Source: Microbacteriaceae bacterium PS02343
Lineage (GTDB): Bacteria > Actinomycetota > Actinomycetes > Actinomycetales > Microbacteriaceae
DNA: 37,016 nucleotides
Direction: 5' to 3'
Assembly: GCA_029959365.1 (NCBI GenBank)
Contig: JASCOA010000023.1
Coordinates: forward strand, 1 to 37,016
This document shows, piece by piece, positions 1-7,378 of this stretch. The position numbers and the translations under genes were made by a program. The notes under the pieces are model-generated. The model was not told the DNA's origin. It did not search any database and saw nothing but the letters and a program-made list of their open reading frames with translations. Each line of letters opens with the position of its first letter. Within the stretch, counting starts at the first letter, position 1.

Positions 1-32
1 GCCCCCCGAGTCACCCCCCCGGCACGCGATCT

Positions 33-44
33 GGGGGGCCCCCC
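33..44. repeat. GC-only palindrome at window edge
   Basis: Six G followed by six C, inside a 1-108 stretch made largely of G and C runs (C2-C7, C14-C20, G46-G52). It lies just past the stop of the minus-strand gene that ends at 109, so it could act in its transcription termination, but there is no T tract. No gene is visible in 1-108. Confidence 0.4.
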
Positions 45-108
45 TGGGGGGGCGCCCCTTCCTCATGCCCGGATCCGACTCGCGGCCGGAGCCGTCTGCG
101 CGCTCGGG

Positions 109-783
109 TCAGAACTCGCCGAAGCCGCCGAAGTCGCCGCCGCCGAAATCGCCGCCACCGAAGTCCCCGAAGCCGCCCGCGTCGCCGCTCTCGCCGCTGG
201 CCAGCTCGGTGTCGGCGCCGGAATCGGCACCCGCATCCGCTCCAGCATCCTCGGCACCGGCGTCCTCGGCGCCCGCCGTGTCGGCACCGCCGTCCATCGG
301 GGGCAGGAACGCGCTCATGATGGTGGAACCGATGACGTAGCCGGCCACCGAGCCCAGGATCGAGGCGCCGAGCATCGAGCCGAAGCCCGGGCCCTGGCGG
401 CCCTGCTGCTGGTTGCCGCCCTGCTGGTTGCCGAAGGAGCGCTCCATGAAGCCGGGCTGGCGCACCTCCGCGCGCGTGGCGGAACGGGCGAGGTCCTGCG
501 GGCTGTCGCTCCGCGGCTGCTCGCCGTTCGCGGCGATGTCGGCGTAGACCTGCTGGCGCTGCTCAGGCGTGAGCTGGGCGAAGGCCTCGGCGTGCACCTG
601 CTCGAGCTGCTCCGGCGGCGCCGTGCGCAGCAGGTAGCGGTAGCGCTCGATCGCGATCTCGTCCTGGCTGCGCTCCGCGGGGCGCTGCGACTGCTGCGCG
701 GGCTGACCCTGCCGGGCGTACTGCGGCTGGGGCTGCTGCGCGGACTGGTCCTCGCGGCCCAGCAGGCGGTCAAGGAATCCCAT
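109..783 (-). CDS. Gly-rich hypothetical protein with one membrane-like segment
   Basis: 224 aa, function not recognised. The start at 783 (MGFLDRLLGRED) was chosen because GAGGAG lies about 6 nt upstream; a longer frame to 867 has only low-complexity sequence. The N-terminal part is Gln/Pro-rich and polar. A middle charged section of about 60 residues contains a Leu- and Glu-rich run (YRYLLRTAPPEQLEQVHAEA), followed by a Gln/Gly linker, then one hydrophobic glycine-rich stretch that looks like a membrane segment (GASILGSVAGYVIGSTIMSA). The C-terminus is an acidic Ala/Gly/Asp tract ending in repeated GGDFGG units. Similar proteins in actinobacteria have sometimes been labelled cation-transporting ATPase, but no ATPase motif is present here, so that name should not be used. 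Confidence 0.75.
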   Translation of the reverse strand: MGFLDRLLGREDQSAQQPQPQYARQGQPAQQSQRPAERSQDEIAIERYRYLLRTAPPEQLEQVHAEAFAQLTPEQRQQVYADIAANGEQPRSDSPQDLARSATRAEVRQPGFMERSFGNQQGGNQQQGRQGPGFGSMLGASILGSVAGYVIGSTIMSAFLPPMDGGADTAGAEDAGAEDAGADAGADSGADTELASGESGDAGGFGDFGGGDFGGGDFGGFGEF

Positions 784-982
784 GGTCGTCTCCTCGGGTC
801 GTGGTCGACTCCTCGTCACCTCAGGAGGACCTCCTCCGAGGGGAGGAAGAGGGGGCGGCGCCGTCACGGGGGGAATGCGGCGCCGCCCTCGTCGACAACT
901 GTACGAGCCGGGTGCCGTGAGGAGGCTGGCAGCTGCATGCGACGACGATGGTCGCCGGATAAGAAACCGCCGGGTACCGCGC

Positions 983-1612
983 TCAGGCGAAGAGCTCGCG
1001 GGTGAGCTCGTCGAGCAGCGCCTGCACCTGGGGCTCGACGTGCCGCCGGATCGCCTGGGCGAGCTGCTCGCGGTGCGGCTCGAGCGCCGCGCAGATCGCG
1101 AAGCCCGTGCTCGTCGCGCAGCCGTCGGCGAGCGCGACCTCGCTGCGCAGGGCCTGCTTGGCGGCCTCGCTCAGCGGCGGCAGCTCGGGCTGCGGCTCGG
1201 CGGGCTCCTGGGCGGCCAGTTCGGCGATCGTGAAGAGGAACGGCGAGCCGGGCTCGGGGTCGGGATCGAGCTCGAGCCCCTCGTACTCGGGCGGCAGCCC
1301 CTCGGTCGGCCGGTAGGGCCGAGCGGCCTTGCGGCGGTCGATCGCGCCGAGCTCCTTGCGCAGCAGCGGCAGGTTGCGCTCGGTGTAGTGCGCCACCTCG
1401 TCGTCGACGATGCGCTTGAGCCGCTGCAGCAGCGCGTGCTGCACGGCGTGCGGCACATCGGCGTCGAAGCCGGCGGCCTTTGCGACCGGCGAGCCGAAGC
1501 AGGTGCGGCAGAGCTTCGTGCGGCTGCGGCCGTCGCCCACCTCCCAGCGGGGCAGCCAGCGCAGCCACGCGTCGACGGCGCTGCGCACGCGGCCGTCGAT
1601 CGTCTGCTCCAT
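983..1612 (-). CDS. Hypothetical protein with an N-terminal CxxC motif
   Basis: 209 aa, family not recognised. The reading frame stays open upstream, but the start at 1612 is preferred because a TACCCT box lies exactly 6 nt before this ATG, the spacing of a leaderless transcript, and because upstream residues are repeat-derived. The N-terminal third is Trp- and Arg-rich (AWLRWLPRWE) and includes CRTCFGSPVAK, whose two cysteines could bind a metal or form a disulfide. The rest is charged and predicted helical with a Pro/Glu-rich linker (AAQEPAEPQPELPP) and two further cysteines near ADGCATSTGFAICAAL. No signal peptide or membrane segment is seen, so it is probably cytoplasmic. Confidence 0.75.
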   Translation of the reverse strand: MEQTIDGRVRSAVDAWLRWLPRWEVGDGRSRTKLCRTCFGSPVAKAAGFDADVPHAVQHALLQRLKRIVDDEVAHYTERNLPLLRKELGAIDRRKAARPYRPTEGLPPEYEGLELDPDPEPGSPFLFTIAELAAQEPAEPQPELPPLSEAAKQALRSEVALADGCATSTGFAICAALEPHREQLAQAIRRHVEPQVQALLDELTRELFA

Positions 1613-1618
1613 GGTCGG

Positions 1619-1624
1619 AGGGTA
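1619..1624 (-). promoter_or_regulatory. -10 box of a leaderless gene
   Basis: TACCCT on the minus strand, followed by 6 nt and then the ATG at 1612. The spacing puts the transcription start at or next to the start codon. Confidence 0.5.
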
Positions 1625-1779
1625 CCCGGCGACGCGCCCGGGATCCACGGTGCCCCGCCGGGTGCGGCGCGCATCCGCTCGGGGGTTCCACGACGACGCC
1701 CGTCCCGTCCCGGCCCGAACGCTCCCCCGCCCCGGCGCGAACAGCCCCTCCCCGTCCAGTTCTGAACGGTCCCTCCCCG

Positions 1780-1797
1780 TTCCGATCTGAAGGAGAT
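1780..1797. repeat. Left arm of 18-bp inverted repeat
   Basis: TTCCGATCTGAAGGAGAT; its exact reverse complement is at 1880-1897, leaving an 82-nt loop. The pairing is seen directly; its function is unknown. Confidence 0.85.
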
Positions 1798-1879
1798 GAC
1801 GACGAGGAGCGGTGGGAGAGGCAGCACGGAGCCCGAAGATCTCGGCATCAGAACCGGATCGGAACTCGGGGCGTGCCGG

Positions 1880-1897
1880 ATCTCCTTCAGATCGGAA
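1880..1897. repeat. Right arm of 18-bp inverted repeat
   Basis: ATCTCCTTCAGATCGGAA, perfect reverse complement of 1780-1797. Confidence 0.85.
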
Positions 1898-1921
1898 GCG
1901 GGGATTGCGCGCATCCGGCGC

Positions 1922-2040
1922 GCAGAGCTGGGTGCGGCACGCGGAGCTGGGTGCGGCACGCGGAGCCGGGTGCGGCACGCAGAGCCGGGTGCGGCACGCA
2001 GAGCTGGGCGCCGCACGCAGAGCTGTCGCCGGCCCGCAGT
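1922..2040. repeat. 19-bp tandem repeat array, about 6 units
   Basis: Units begin at 1922, 1941, 1960, 1979, 1998 and 2017 with consensus GCAGAGCTGGGTGCGGCAC. The first four differ by one or two bases; the fifth and sixth are increasingly degenerate. Because 19 is not a multiple of three, all three frames read through it as similar peptides, which creates spurious long frames on both strands. Confidence 0.85.
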
Positions 2041-2068
2041 GCGGGTGCGGCGCGCATCCGCTCGGGTC

Positions 2069-2917
2069 TCAGGCCGGCGGGTCGACGGTGACGAAGTCGA
2101 TGAGCTCCTCGACCCGGCCGAGCAGCTCCGGTTCGAGGTGGCCGAGGTGGTCGACGCGGGAGAGGATGCGCTGCCAGGCCCGCGCGATGTCGGCCTGGTC
2201 GTCGTGCGGCCACCCGAAGGCCTCGCAGACGCCGTGCTTCCACTCGGTGCCCCGAGGGATGACCGGCCACGCGTCGCGGCCGAGCCGCTCGGGCTTCACC
2301 GACTGCCAGACGTCGATGTAGGGGTGCCCGACGACCCGCACGACGCCCGGGTAGGCGCGCTCCGCGGCGGTGGCGATGCGGTGCTCCTTCGAGCCGGGCA
2401 CGAGGTGGTCGACGAGCACGCCGATGCGCTTCTCGCGCGTGGGGGCGTACTCGGCGAGCGCCGCGACGAGGTCGTCCACGCCGCCGAGGAACTCGACGAC
2501 CACGCCCTCGGCGCGCAGGTCGGAGCCCCACACCTTCTCGACGAGCTCGGCGTCGTGCCGGCCCTCGACGAGGATGCGGCTGGCCCGGGCCACGCGCGCC
2601 CGGCTCGTGGGCGCGGCGACCGAGCCGCTGGCGGTGCGCGCGGGCCGGCGCACGGCGGCCGTCGGCGGCACGAGCTCCACGGGCCTCCCGTCGATCATGA
2701 AGCCGGTGCCGAGCGGGAAGGCGCGCACCTTGCCGCGGCGGTCCTCGAGCTCCACGACGCCGCCCTGCACGCCCACGACGGCGCCCACCCATCCGCTCGC
2801 CGGCTCCTCGACGACGAGATCGCGGGCCACGGGCACCTTGGGGATGGGCTTCGCGCCGGCCTTGCGCCAGTCGCCGGCGAGCACGTCGGCGCCGTAGGGG
2901 TCATCGCGGTCGAGCAT
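2069..2917 (-). CDS. DUF3097 domain-containing protein
   Basis: 282 aa, matching the size and pattern of the actinobacterial DUF3097 family, whose function is unknown. The N-terminal 80 residues include DDPYGADVLAGDW and a small beta-rich part (GWVGAVVGVQGGVVELEDRRG). A disordered Ala/Arg/Thr linker follows. The C-terminal two thirds carry an ordered alpha/beta domain with ILVEGRHDAELVEKVWG, IGVLVDHLVPGSKEH, VGHPYIDVWQSVKPERLG and GTEWKHGVCEAFGW. The EGRHDAELVEKVWG and VLVDHLVPGSKE pattern recalls a TOPRIM-like nucleic-acid enzyme fold (acidic E, then DxD-like); this is my inference. The ATG at 2917 sits 6 nt after TAGCCT, so the gene is probably leaderless. It is divergent from sufS. Confidence 0.9.
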   Translation of the reverse strand: MLDRDDPYGADVLAGDWRKAGAKPIPKVPVARDLVVEEPASGWVGAVVGVQGGVVELEDRRGKVRAFPLGTGFMIDGRPVELVPPTAAVRRPARTASGSVAAPTSRARVARASRILVEGRHDAELVEKVWGSDLRAEGVVVEFLGGVDDLVAALAEYAPTREKRIGVLVDHLVPGSKEHRIATAAERAYPGVVRVVGHPYIDVWQSVKPERLGRDAWPVIPRGTEWKHGVCEAFGWPHDDQADIARAWQRILSRVDHLGHLEPELLGRVEELIDFVTVDPPA

Positions 2918-2923
2918 CGCTCC

Positions 2924-2929
2924 AGGCTA
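2924..2929 (-). promoter_or_regulatory. -10 box of leaderless DUF3097 gene
   Basis: TAGCCT followed by 6 nt and the ATG at 2917 on the minus strand. Confidence 0.55.
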
Positions 2930-3023
2930 GGCGAGCGGATGCGCTCGGGCGCGCGGGAACACGCGGCCCCGCCGGCGCGTTGCCCCGGGTGGCGGCGACG
3001 GCTCGTGCGCGGCGCGCACGGCC

Positions 3024-3029
3024 TACCCT
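3024..3029 (+). promoter_or_regulatory. -10 box for sufS-sufU
   Basis: TACCCT on the plus strand, giving an expected leader of about 30 nt that contains a GGAG ribosome-binding site before the sufS ATG at 3068. Confidence 0.45.
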
Positions 3030-3067
3030 GGAGAGTCGCCACCCGCATCCGCCAGCTTGGAGCCCCC

Positions 3068-4357
3068 ATGAGCAGCACCGCAGCACCGCTGACCGAGGCG
3101 GAGCTGGCGGCGATCCGCTCGGACTTCCCGCAGCTGGGCGAGATCGTGCAGGGGCATCCGCTCGTCTACCTCGACTCGGGGGCGACCTCGCTCAAGCCGC
3201 GGCAGGTGCTCGACGCGGAGCGCCGCTTCGCCGAGACCCGCACCGCCGCCGTGCACCGCGGGGCGCACACCCTCGCGGCCGAGGCGACCGAGGACTACGA
3301 GGACGCCCGGATGCGCGTGGCGCGCTTCATCGGCGCCCGCGACGACGAGCTGGTCTGGACCTCGAACGCCACCGAGGCCGTGAACCTGGTGGCCCACGCG
3401 ATCGGCAACGCCTCGCTGGGCCGCGGCGGTGCGGCGGCCGAGCGCTTCCGCCTCGGCCCGGGCGACGAGATCGTGGCCACCGAGCAGGAGCACCACGCGA
3501 ACCTGATCCCCTGGCAGGAGCTGGCGGCGCGCACCGGCGCCACCTTCCGCTGGATCCGCACCCACGACGACGGCACCCTCGACCTCGGCCACGCCGCCGA
3601 GGTGATCGGCGAGCGCACCCGCATCGTCGCCTTCAGCCACGTCTCGAACGTGGTCGGCCTCGAGAACCCCGTCGCCGAGCTCGTGGCCCTGGCCCGCGCG
3701 GCCGGCGCGCTCGTGCTGCTCGACGCCTGCCAGAGCGCCCCGCACGTGCCGCTCGACGTGAAGGCCCTCGACGTGGACTTCGCGGTGCTCAGCGGGCACA
3801 AGATGCTCGCGCCCACCGGCATCGGCGCGCTCTACGGCCGCCGCGAGCTGCTGCGCGATCTGCCCCCGTTCCTCACGGGCGGCTCGATGATCACGACCGT
3901 GACGATGGAGGGCGCCGACTTCCTGCCCCCGCCGCAGCGCTTCGAGGCCGGCACGCAGCGCATCTCGCAGGCGGTCGCCTTCGCGGCCGCCGTCGACTAC
4001 CTCGACGCCGTCGGCATGGAGCGGATCGCCGCGCACGAGGCCGCGCTCGGCGCCCGACTGGCCGCACGGCTGGCCGAGCAGCCCGACGTGCGCCTGATCG
4101 GCCCCGCGGACTCGCCGCACCGCGTGGGCCTCGCCGCCTTCACGATCGGCACCGTGCACGCGCACGACGTCGGTCAGCTGCTCGACGAGCAGGGCATCGC
4201 CGTGCGCGTCGGCCACCACTGCGCCCAGCCGCTGCACCGCCGCCTCGGCGTGACCGCCACCGCCCGGGCCAGCGCCTACCTGTACACCACGCCCGCCGAG
4301 GTCGACGCGCTCGTCGACGGCCTCGACGCGGTGCGACGCGTCTTCGGAGGACGATGA
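3068..4357 (+). CDS. sufS: SufS-type cysteine desulfurase
   Basis: 429 aa, a class V aminotransferase-fold, PLP-dependent enzyme that removes sulfur from L-cysteine as a persulfide for Fe-S cluster assembly in the cytoplasm. Visible landmarks: YLDSGATSLKP near residue 35, the PLP-stacking EHHAN at residues 141-145, DACQSAPH, the PLP lysine Lys245 in SGHKMLAPTG, GGSMI, and the catalytic Cys385 in RVGHHCAQPL, which marks group II (SufS/CsdA). The length is normal, allowing for a 10-residue insert (GRGGAAAERF) around residue 120. The start at 3068 has GGAG 7 nt upstream. Its stop overlaps the sufU start by 4 nt (ATGA), so the two are translationally coupled. The other suf genes (sufB, C, D, R) are not in this window; here only the desulfurase/sulfur-transfer pair is present. 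Confidence 0.95.
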   Translation: MSSTAAPLTEAELAAIRSDFPQLGEIVQGHPLVYLDSGATSLKPRQVLDAERRFAETRTAAVHRGAHTLAAEATEDYEDARMRVARFIGARDDELVWTSNATEAVNLVAHAIGNASLGRGGAAAERFRLGPGDEIVATEQEHHANLIPWQELAARTGATFRWIRTHDDGTLDLGHAAEVIGERTRIVAFSHVSNVVGLENPVAELVALARAAGALVLLDACQSAPHVPLDVKALDVDFAVLSGHKMLAPTGIGALYGRRELLRDLPPFLTGGSMITTVTMEGADFLPPPQRFEAGTQRISQAVAFAAAVDYLDAVGMERIAAHEAALGARLAARLAEQPDVRLIGPADSPHRVGLAAFTIGTVHAHDVGQLLDEQGIAVRVGHHCAQPLHRRLGVTATARASAYLYTTPAEVDALVDGLDAVRRVFGGR

Positions 4358-4797
4358 TGACGACCGACACCGGGCTCTACCAGGAGCTCATCCTCGAGCA
4401 CGACCGCGAGCGGCACGGCCACGGCCTGCGCGACGGCGGCGCCGCCGAGAGCCACCAGCGCAACCCGGTCTGCGGCGACGAGGTGCTGCTGCGCCTGCAC
4501 GTGGCCGACGGCAGGGTGGCCGACATCAGCTGGCAGGGCAGCGGCTGCGCCATCTCGATGGCGAGCGCCTCGGTGCTGCACGACGTGGTCGTGGGCCTCA
4601 GCCTCGACGAGCTCGGCGAGCGCATCGAGCTGTTCCGCGAGGCCATGCGCTCGAAGGGCAGGCAGCCCATCGACGAGGACCTCTTCGGCGACGCGGTCGC
4701 GCTCAGCGGCGTCTCGAAGTTCCCGGCCCGGGTGAAGTGCGCGCTGCTGTCGTGGATGGCGGCCGAGCACGCGCTCGACTCGGTGCGCGCGGCCTGA
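4354..4797 (+). CDS. sufU: SufU zinc-dependent sulfurtransferase / Fe-S assembly protein
   Basis: 147 aa IscU/SufU fold. Zinc ligands expected for the Gram-positive SufU type are all visible: Cys40 and Asp42 in NPVCGD, Cys65 in QGSGCAIS and Cys129 in ARVKCAL. The spacer between the second and third cysteines carries the extra region typical of SufU rather than IscU (GLSLDELGERIELFREAM). SufU accepts the persulfide from SufS by zinc-ligand exchange and passes sulfur on to the SufBCD scaffold. Two ATG codons (4354, 4357) are possible; the first overlaps the sufS stop by 4 nt and is used here. It converges on the glutaminase gene, with only 3 nt between the stops. Confidence 0.95.
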   Translation: MMTTDTGLYQELILEHDRERHGHGLRDGGAAESHQRNPVCGDEVLLRLHVADGRVADISWQGSGCAISMASASVLHDVVVGLSLDELGERIELFREAMRSKGRQPIDEDLFGDAVALSGVSKFPARVKCALLSWMAAEHALDSVRAA

Positions 4798-4800
4798 GCC

Positions 4801-5736
4801 TCAGCCGCGGTCCGCGCCGAAGAGGTGCAGGCCGAGCTCGGCGCTGAGCAGCTCGCTGCCGATGCGTCCGCGCACGCTCGTGCCCTGCTCGTCGAGCGGC
4901 GGTCCGACGATCGCGGCGCCGAGCACGCCGGGCGCCGAGAGCACGATCGCTCCCGAGACGCTCGACTTGGCGGGCACGCCCACGCTGCGCATCCAGCGGC
5001 CCGAGCCGTCGTAGACGCCGCAGCTCGCCATCACGGCGACCACGTCGCGCGCCACCTCCGCGGGCACGACCCGCCGGCCGGTCACCGGGTTGCGCCCGCC
5101 GAGCGCGAGGGTCGCGCCCATGACCGCCAGCGCCTCGGCGTCGACGAGCACGGCGCAGGCCCGGGCGTAGGCGGAGACGGCGTCGTCGGCCTCCGCCTGC
5201 AGGGCCCCCTCCGCGCGCATGAGGTGGGCAAGCGCGTGGTTGCGGTCGCCGAGCAGGTGCTCGCTGCGGGCCACGTCGTCGTCGATCGCGAGCTCCCGTC
5301 CGGCGAAGGCCGACAGCCCCGAGCGGATGCGCTCCGCCCGGCCGTCCGCATCGCCGCCGTCCACGAGCGCGGCGGTGAGCAGCGCGCCCGCGTTGACCAT
5401 CGGGTTCGGCGGCCGGCCCGTCCCGCTCTCGAGCTTGATGGCGTCGAAGGCCTCGCCCGTCGGCTCGATGCCGACCCGGTCGTGCGCCTCGCCGCCGGTG
5501 TCGAGCAGCGCGAGCGCGAAGAGGAACGGCTTGACCGCCGACTGCACGCTGAACGGCTCCGCAGCGCCGCGACTGCCGCGCACGTCGCCGCCCGCCGTCA
5601 CGAGCGCGACCGCGCAGTGATCGGGGTCGGCGGCGGCGAGCTGCGGGATGCTCTCGTTCACCGAGCCACCCCGCTCGGGCAGCAGACGCTCGCGGAGGGC
5701 GTCGGGATCGTAGGAGCGCGCAGCGGAGGAGGCCAT
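4801..5736 (-). CDS. glsA: Glutaminase (serine beta-lactamase-like fold)
   Basis: 311 aa, hydrolyses L-glutamine to glutamate and ammonia in the cytoplasm. The SxxK catalytic pair is Ser66-Lys69 in FSVQSAVKPF. Other family motifs are PPNPMVNAGA, the HLLGDRNHALAH region, CGVYDGSG and GVPAKSSVSGAI. Length matches the bacterial GlsA family. Compared with the usual FxIQSISK, this copy has SVQSAVK, and PAKSGVSGGI has become PAKSSVSGAI; both changes spare the catalytic residues. No strong ribosome-binding site precedes the ATG at 5736. It lies downstream of a membrane-protein gene on the same strand with a 63-nt gap and could be co-transcribed. Confidence 0.9.
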   Translation of the reverse strand: MASSAARSYDPDALRERLLPERGGSVNESIPQLAAADPDHCAVALVTAGGDVRGSRGAAEPFSVQSAVKPFLFALALLDTGGEAHDRVGIEPTGEAFDAIKLESGTGRPPNPMVNAGALLTAALVDGGDADGRAERIRSGLSAFAGRELAIDDDVARSEHLLGDRNHALAHLMRAEGALQAEADDAVSAYARACAVLVDAEALAVMGATLALGGRNPVTGRRVVPAEVARDVVAVMASCGVYDGSGRWMRSVGVPAKSSVSGAIVLSAPGVLGAAIVGPPLDEQGTSVRGRIGSELLSAELGLHLFGADRG

Positions 5737-5799
5737 CCGACGATGCTCGCAGGCGCCGACCGGCGGAACGGGATCGCGGCGGCCGCGTTCAGGCGGCGA

Positions 5800-6321
5800 C
5801 TAGCGCAGGGGCGCGTCGCCCTGCCCCTGCGGCGGCAGGATGATCACGCGCGGGCTCTCGGGGGTCGCGTCCCAGTGACCGGCATCGCGGGGCGGCATCT
5901 GCCCCTGGTGCTGCGCCTGGTACTGGATCGTCGTGACCGCCTCCTCGAAGCGGCGCCGGGTCTCCTGCACCAGCTGCGTGACGGCGTTGGCCATGGCGAC
6001 GACGCCGAGCAGGATCGACAGCGCCCACGCGGCACCGCTCGCCGGGGTCGGCAGCGGGAAGACGATGATCGCGGCCCACCAGGGCACGAGCGAGGCGAGG
6101 TCGCGCCAGGCGAGCGCGCGGTGCTGACGCACCGAGCGGCGGGCGCCGGTGAGCAGGTGCGCCACGAGCAGCGCCACGAAGGCGAGCGGAGCGACGAGCA
6201 GCATGGACACCGCGTCCCAGCCGTTGACCTCGCCGAGCAGGCCGGGCGCGATGAGCACCCAGAGGGGCAGGGCGACGGTGGCGCCGGCCATGACGGGGAG
6301 GAAGAGCTTGCGCAGCCACAT
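5800..6321 (-). CDS. Small integral membrane protein, unknown function
   Basis: 173 aa. Four hydrophobic segments are visible: about residues 5-28 (LFLPVMAGATVALPLWVLIA), 40-60 (MLLVAPLAFVALLVAHLL), 78-92 (LVPWWAAIIVFPLP) and 97-115 (AAWALSILLGVVAMANAV). A charged helical stretch (QETRRRFEEAVTTIQYQAQ) and a Pro/Gln-rich cytoplasmic-looking tail follow. No family recognised. The ATG at 6321 lies 6 nt after TATCCT, again the leaderless spacing. Confidence 0.8.
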   Translation of the reverse strand: MWLRKLFLPVMAGATVALPLWVLIAPGLLGEVNGWDAVSMLLVAPLAFVALLVAHLLTGARRSVRQHRALAWRDLASLVPWWAAIIVFPLPTPASGAAWALSILLGVVAMANAVTQLVQETRRRFEEAVTTIQYQAQHQGQMPPRDAGHWDATPESPRVIILPPQGQGDAPLR

Positions 6322-6327
6322 GCCGCC

Positions 6328-6333
6328 AGGATA
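6328..6333 (-). promoter_or_regulatory. -10 box of leaderless membrane-protein gene
   Basis: TATCCT, 6 nt before the ATG at 6321 on the minus strand. Confidence 0.5.
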
Positions 6334-6410
6334 CGAGCGGCGCCTGGGGAGCCTCCGGGGAGTTCGCTCTCAGCGCCCGATGCGCGGGCCCTACGCTTCC
6401 GGTGAGCGGG

Positions 6411-7355
6411 TCAGGCCTCGAGACGGCCTCGGACCTCGGCCCGCACCAGCTGCTCGATCGCGCCGGTCAGCTCGGTGCGCATGCGGCCCGAGCCGCCGCC
6501 GAAGCGGGGCGGCTTCGGCAGGTCGGCGACCTCGATGAGCTCGGTCCACATCCGCTTGGTGGGGGCATCGAGGTCGAGCGCTGCGGCCAGCACCGCATCG
6601 AGCACCTCGCGCTCGAGGCGGCGCGGGTCGGTGCTGCGCGGCAGCGCGCGCTCGGTCTCGGCGACGACCTTGGCGAGCACGGGCGGCCATGTCGCCGTCT
6701 GCGCGAGGCCCTGCAGCTGCTCGGGCAGCGGCGGTCGCACGGCCAGCGCCGCGGCGACCACGGCCTCGTCGGGGCCGGGGGCCGCAGGCGGCGCCGAGGC
6801 CGCGCGCAGCAGCTCCTCGGCCTCGTCCACGGGCGAGCGATGGCCGGGGTCGTCGAACGGCGTCGGCTCCGGGGCGACCGCCGCGACCTCGGGCTGCAGC
6901 GGCTGGGGCTGCGCGAGGCCGGGGTCGCCGCCGAGCCAGGCCGGCACCGCCTCGGGCACGCGAGGGAAGAGCTCCAGCTCGGCGGCCCAGTCGGCGTCGT
7001 CGGGCTGCGCGCCGGGCATGAAGGGATCGGCGCCGTCGAGCCAGATGCGGCGGTCGTAGTTGTAGTCCACCTCGAAGTCGCCGTCGGCGGTCACCGAGAA
7101 CTCGGCCGAGAACCAGGTGCCGCCCTGCTCGTGCACCATGGTGCGCTTGAGCTCGAGGAAGGCGGAGGGCAGGTCGCGCGGCATCGCCGGGCGGGTCTCG
7201 GCGCCGTCCTGGCCGATGAGGCGGCCGATGGCCAGGCTCTCGCCGGAGACGCGGCCCCAGAAGTAGACGACGCGCTGACCGCCGAGGGCGCGCAGCACCG
7301 TGTACAGGTCGCCGGCGATCTCGGTCTGCAGGGCGTGGGCCTTCTCGACGTCCAC
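6411..7355 (-). CDS. YezG/DUF600-like immunity-domain protein
   Basis: 314 aa. The first 120 residues resemble the DUF600/YezG family, known as immunity proteins against polymorphic toxins in Bacillus. The matches are an N-terminal helix (AHALQTEIAGDLYTVLRALG), a strand with VVYFWGRVSGES, WFSAEFSVTADGDFEVDYNYD, in which the F-x-(V/I)-D-(Y/F)-x-YD core is typical, and a short Trp motif. The remainder is an Ala/Pro/Glu-rich linker and a C-terminal helical region (LAKVVAETERALPR, LIEVADLPKPPRFGGGSG) of unknown origin. GTG start at 7355 with GAGAGGAA 4 nt upstream. No toxin gene is adjacent, so immunity is not demonstrated. The assignment rests on pattern only. Confidence 0.7.
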   Translation of the reverse strand: MDVEKAHALQTEIAGDLYTVLRALGGQRVVYFWGRVSGESLAIGRLIGQDGAETRPAMPRDLPSAFLELKRTMVHEQGGTWFSAEFSVTADGDFEVDYNYDRRIWLDGADPFMPGAQPDDADWAAELELFPRVPEAVPAWLGGDPGLAQPQPLQPEVAAVAPEPTPFDDPGHRSPVDEAEELLRAASAPPAAPGPDEAVVAAALAVRPPLPEQLQGLAQTATWPPVLAKVVAETERALPRSTDPRRLEREVLDAVLAAALDLDAPTKRMWTELIEVADLPKPPRFGGGSGRMRTELTGAIEQLVRAEVRGRLEA

Positions 7356-7378
7356 GGTTTCCTCTCGGTGGGGCGGGG

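Larger units (their letters stand above)
1613..2068. repeat. Repeat-rich 456-bp intergenic region
   Basis: No credible gene; frames here are extensions of neighbours. It contains a degenerate 25-bp tandem pair around 1746-1795, an 18-bp perfect inverted repeat (1780-1797 with 1880-1897), a 19-bp tandem array (1922-2040), and a 25-bp direct repeat at 1659-1683 and 2042-2066 ending in GCGCATCCGCTCGGG. It separates two minus-strand genes, so it may hold a terminator for the 2069-2917 gene, but no T-rich tail was seen. Confidence 0.7.

Noticed and set aside
1659-2066. Small mobile element (MITE-like) bounded by 25-bp direct repeats
   Set aside because: The repeats resemble the local tandem unit plus the common GCGCATCCG string, and there are no terminal inverted repeats or target duplication.
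1887-2792. Long frames reading through the 19-bp repeats as RAAPGSACRTQ-like peptides
   Set aside because: The repeat unit is not a multiple of three and keeps all frames open; no start site or coding pattern supports a protein.
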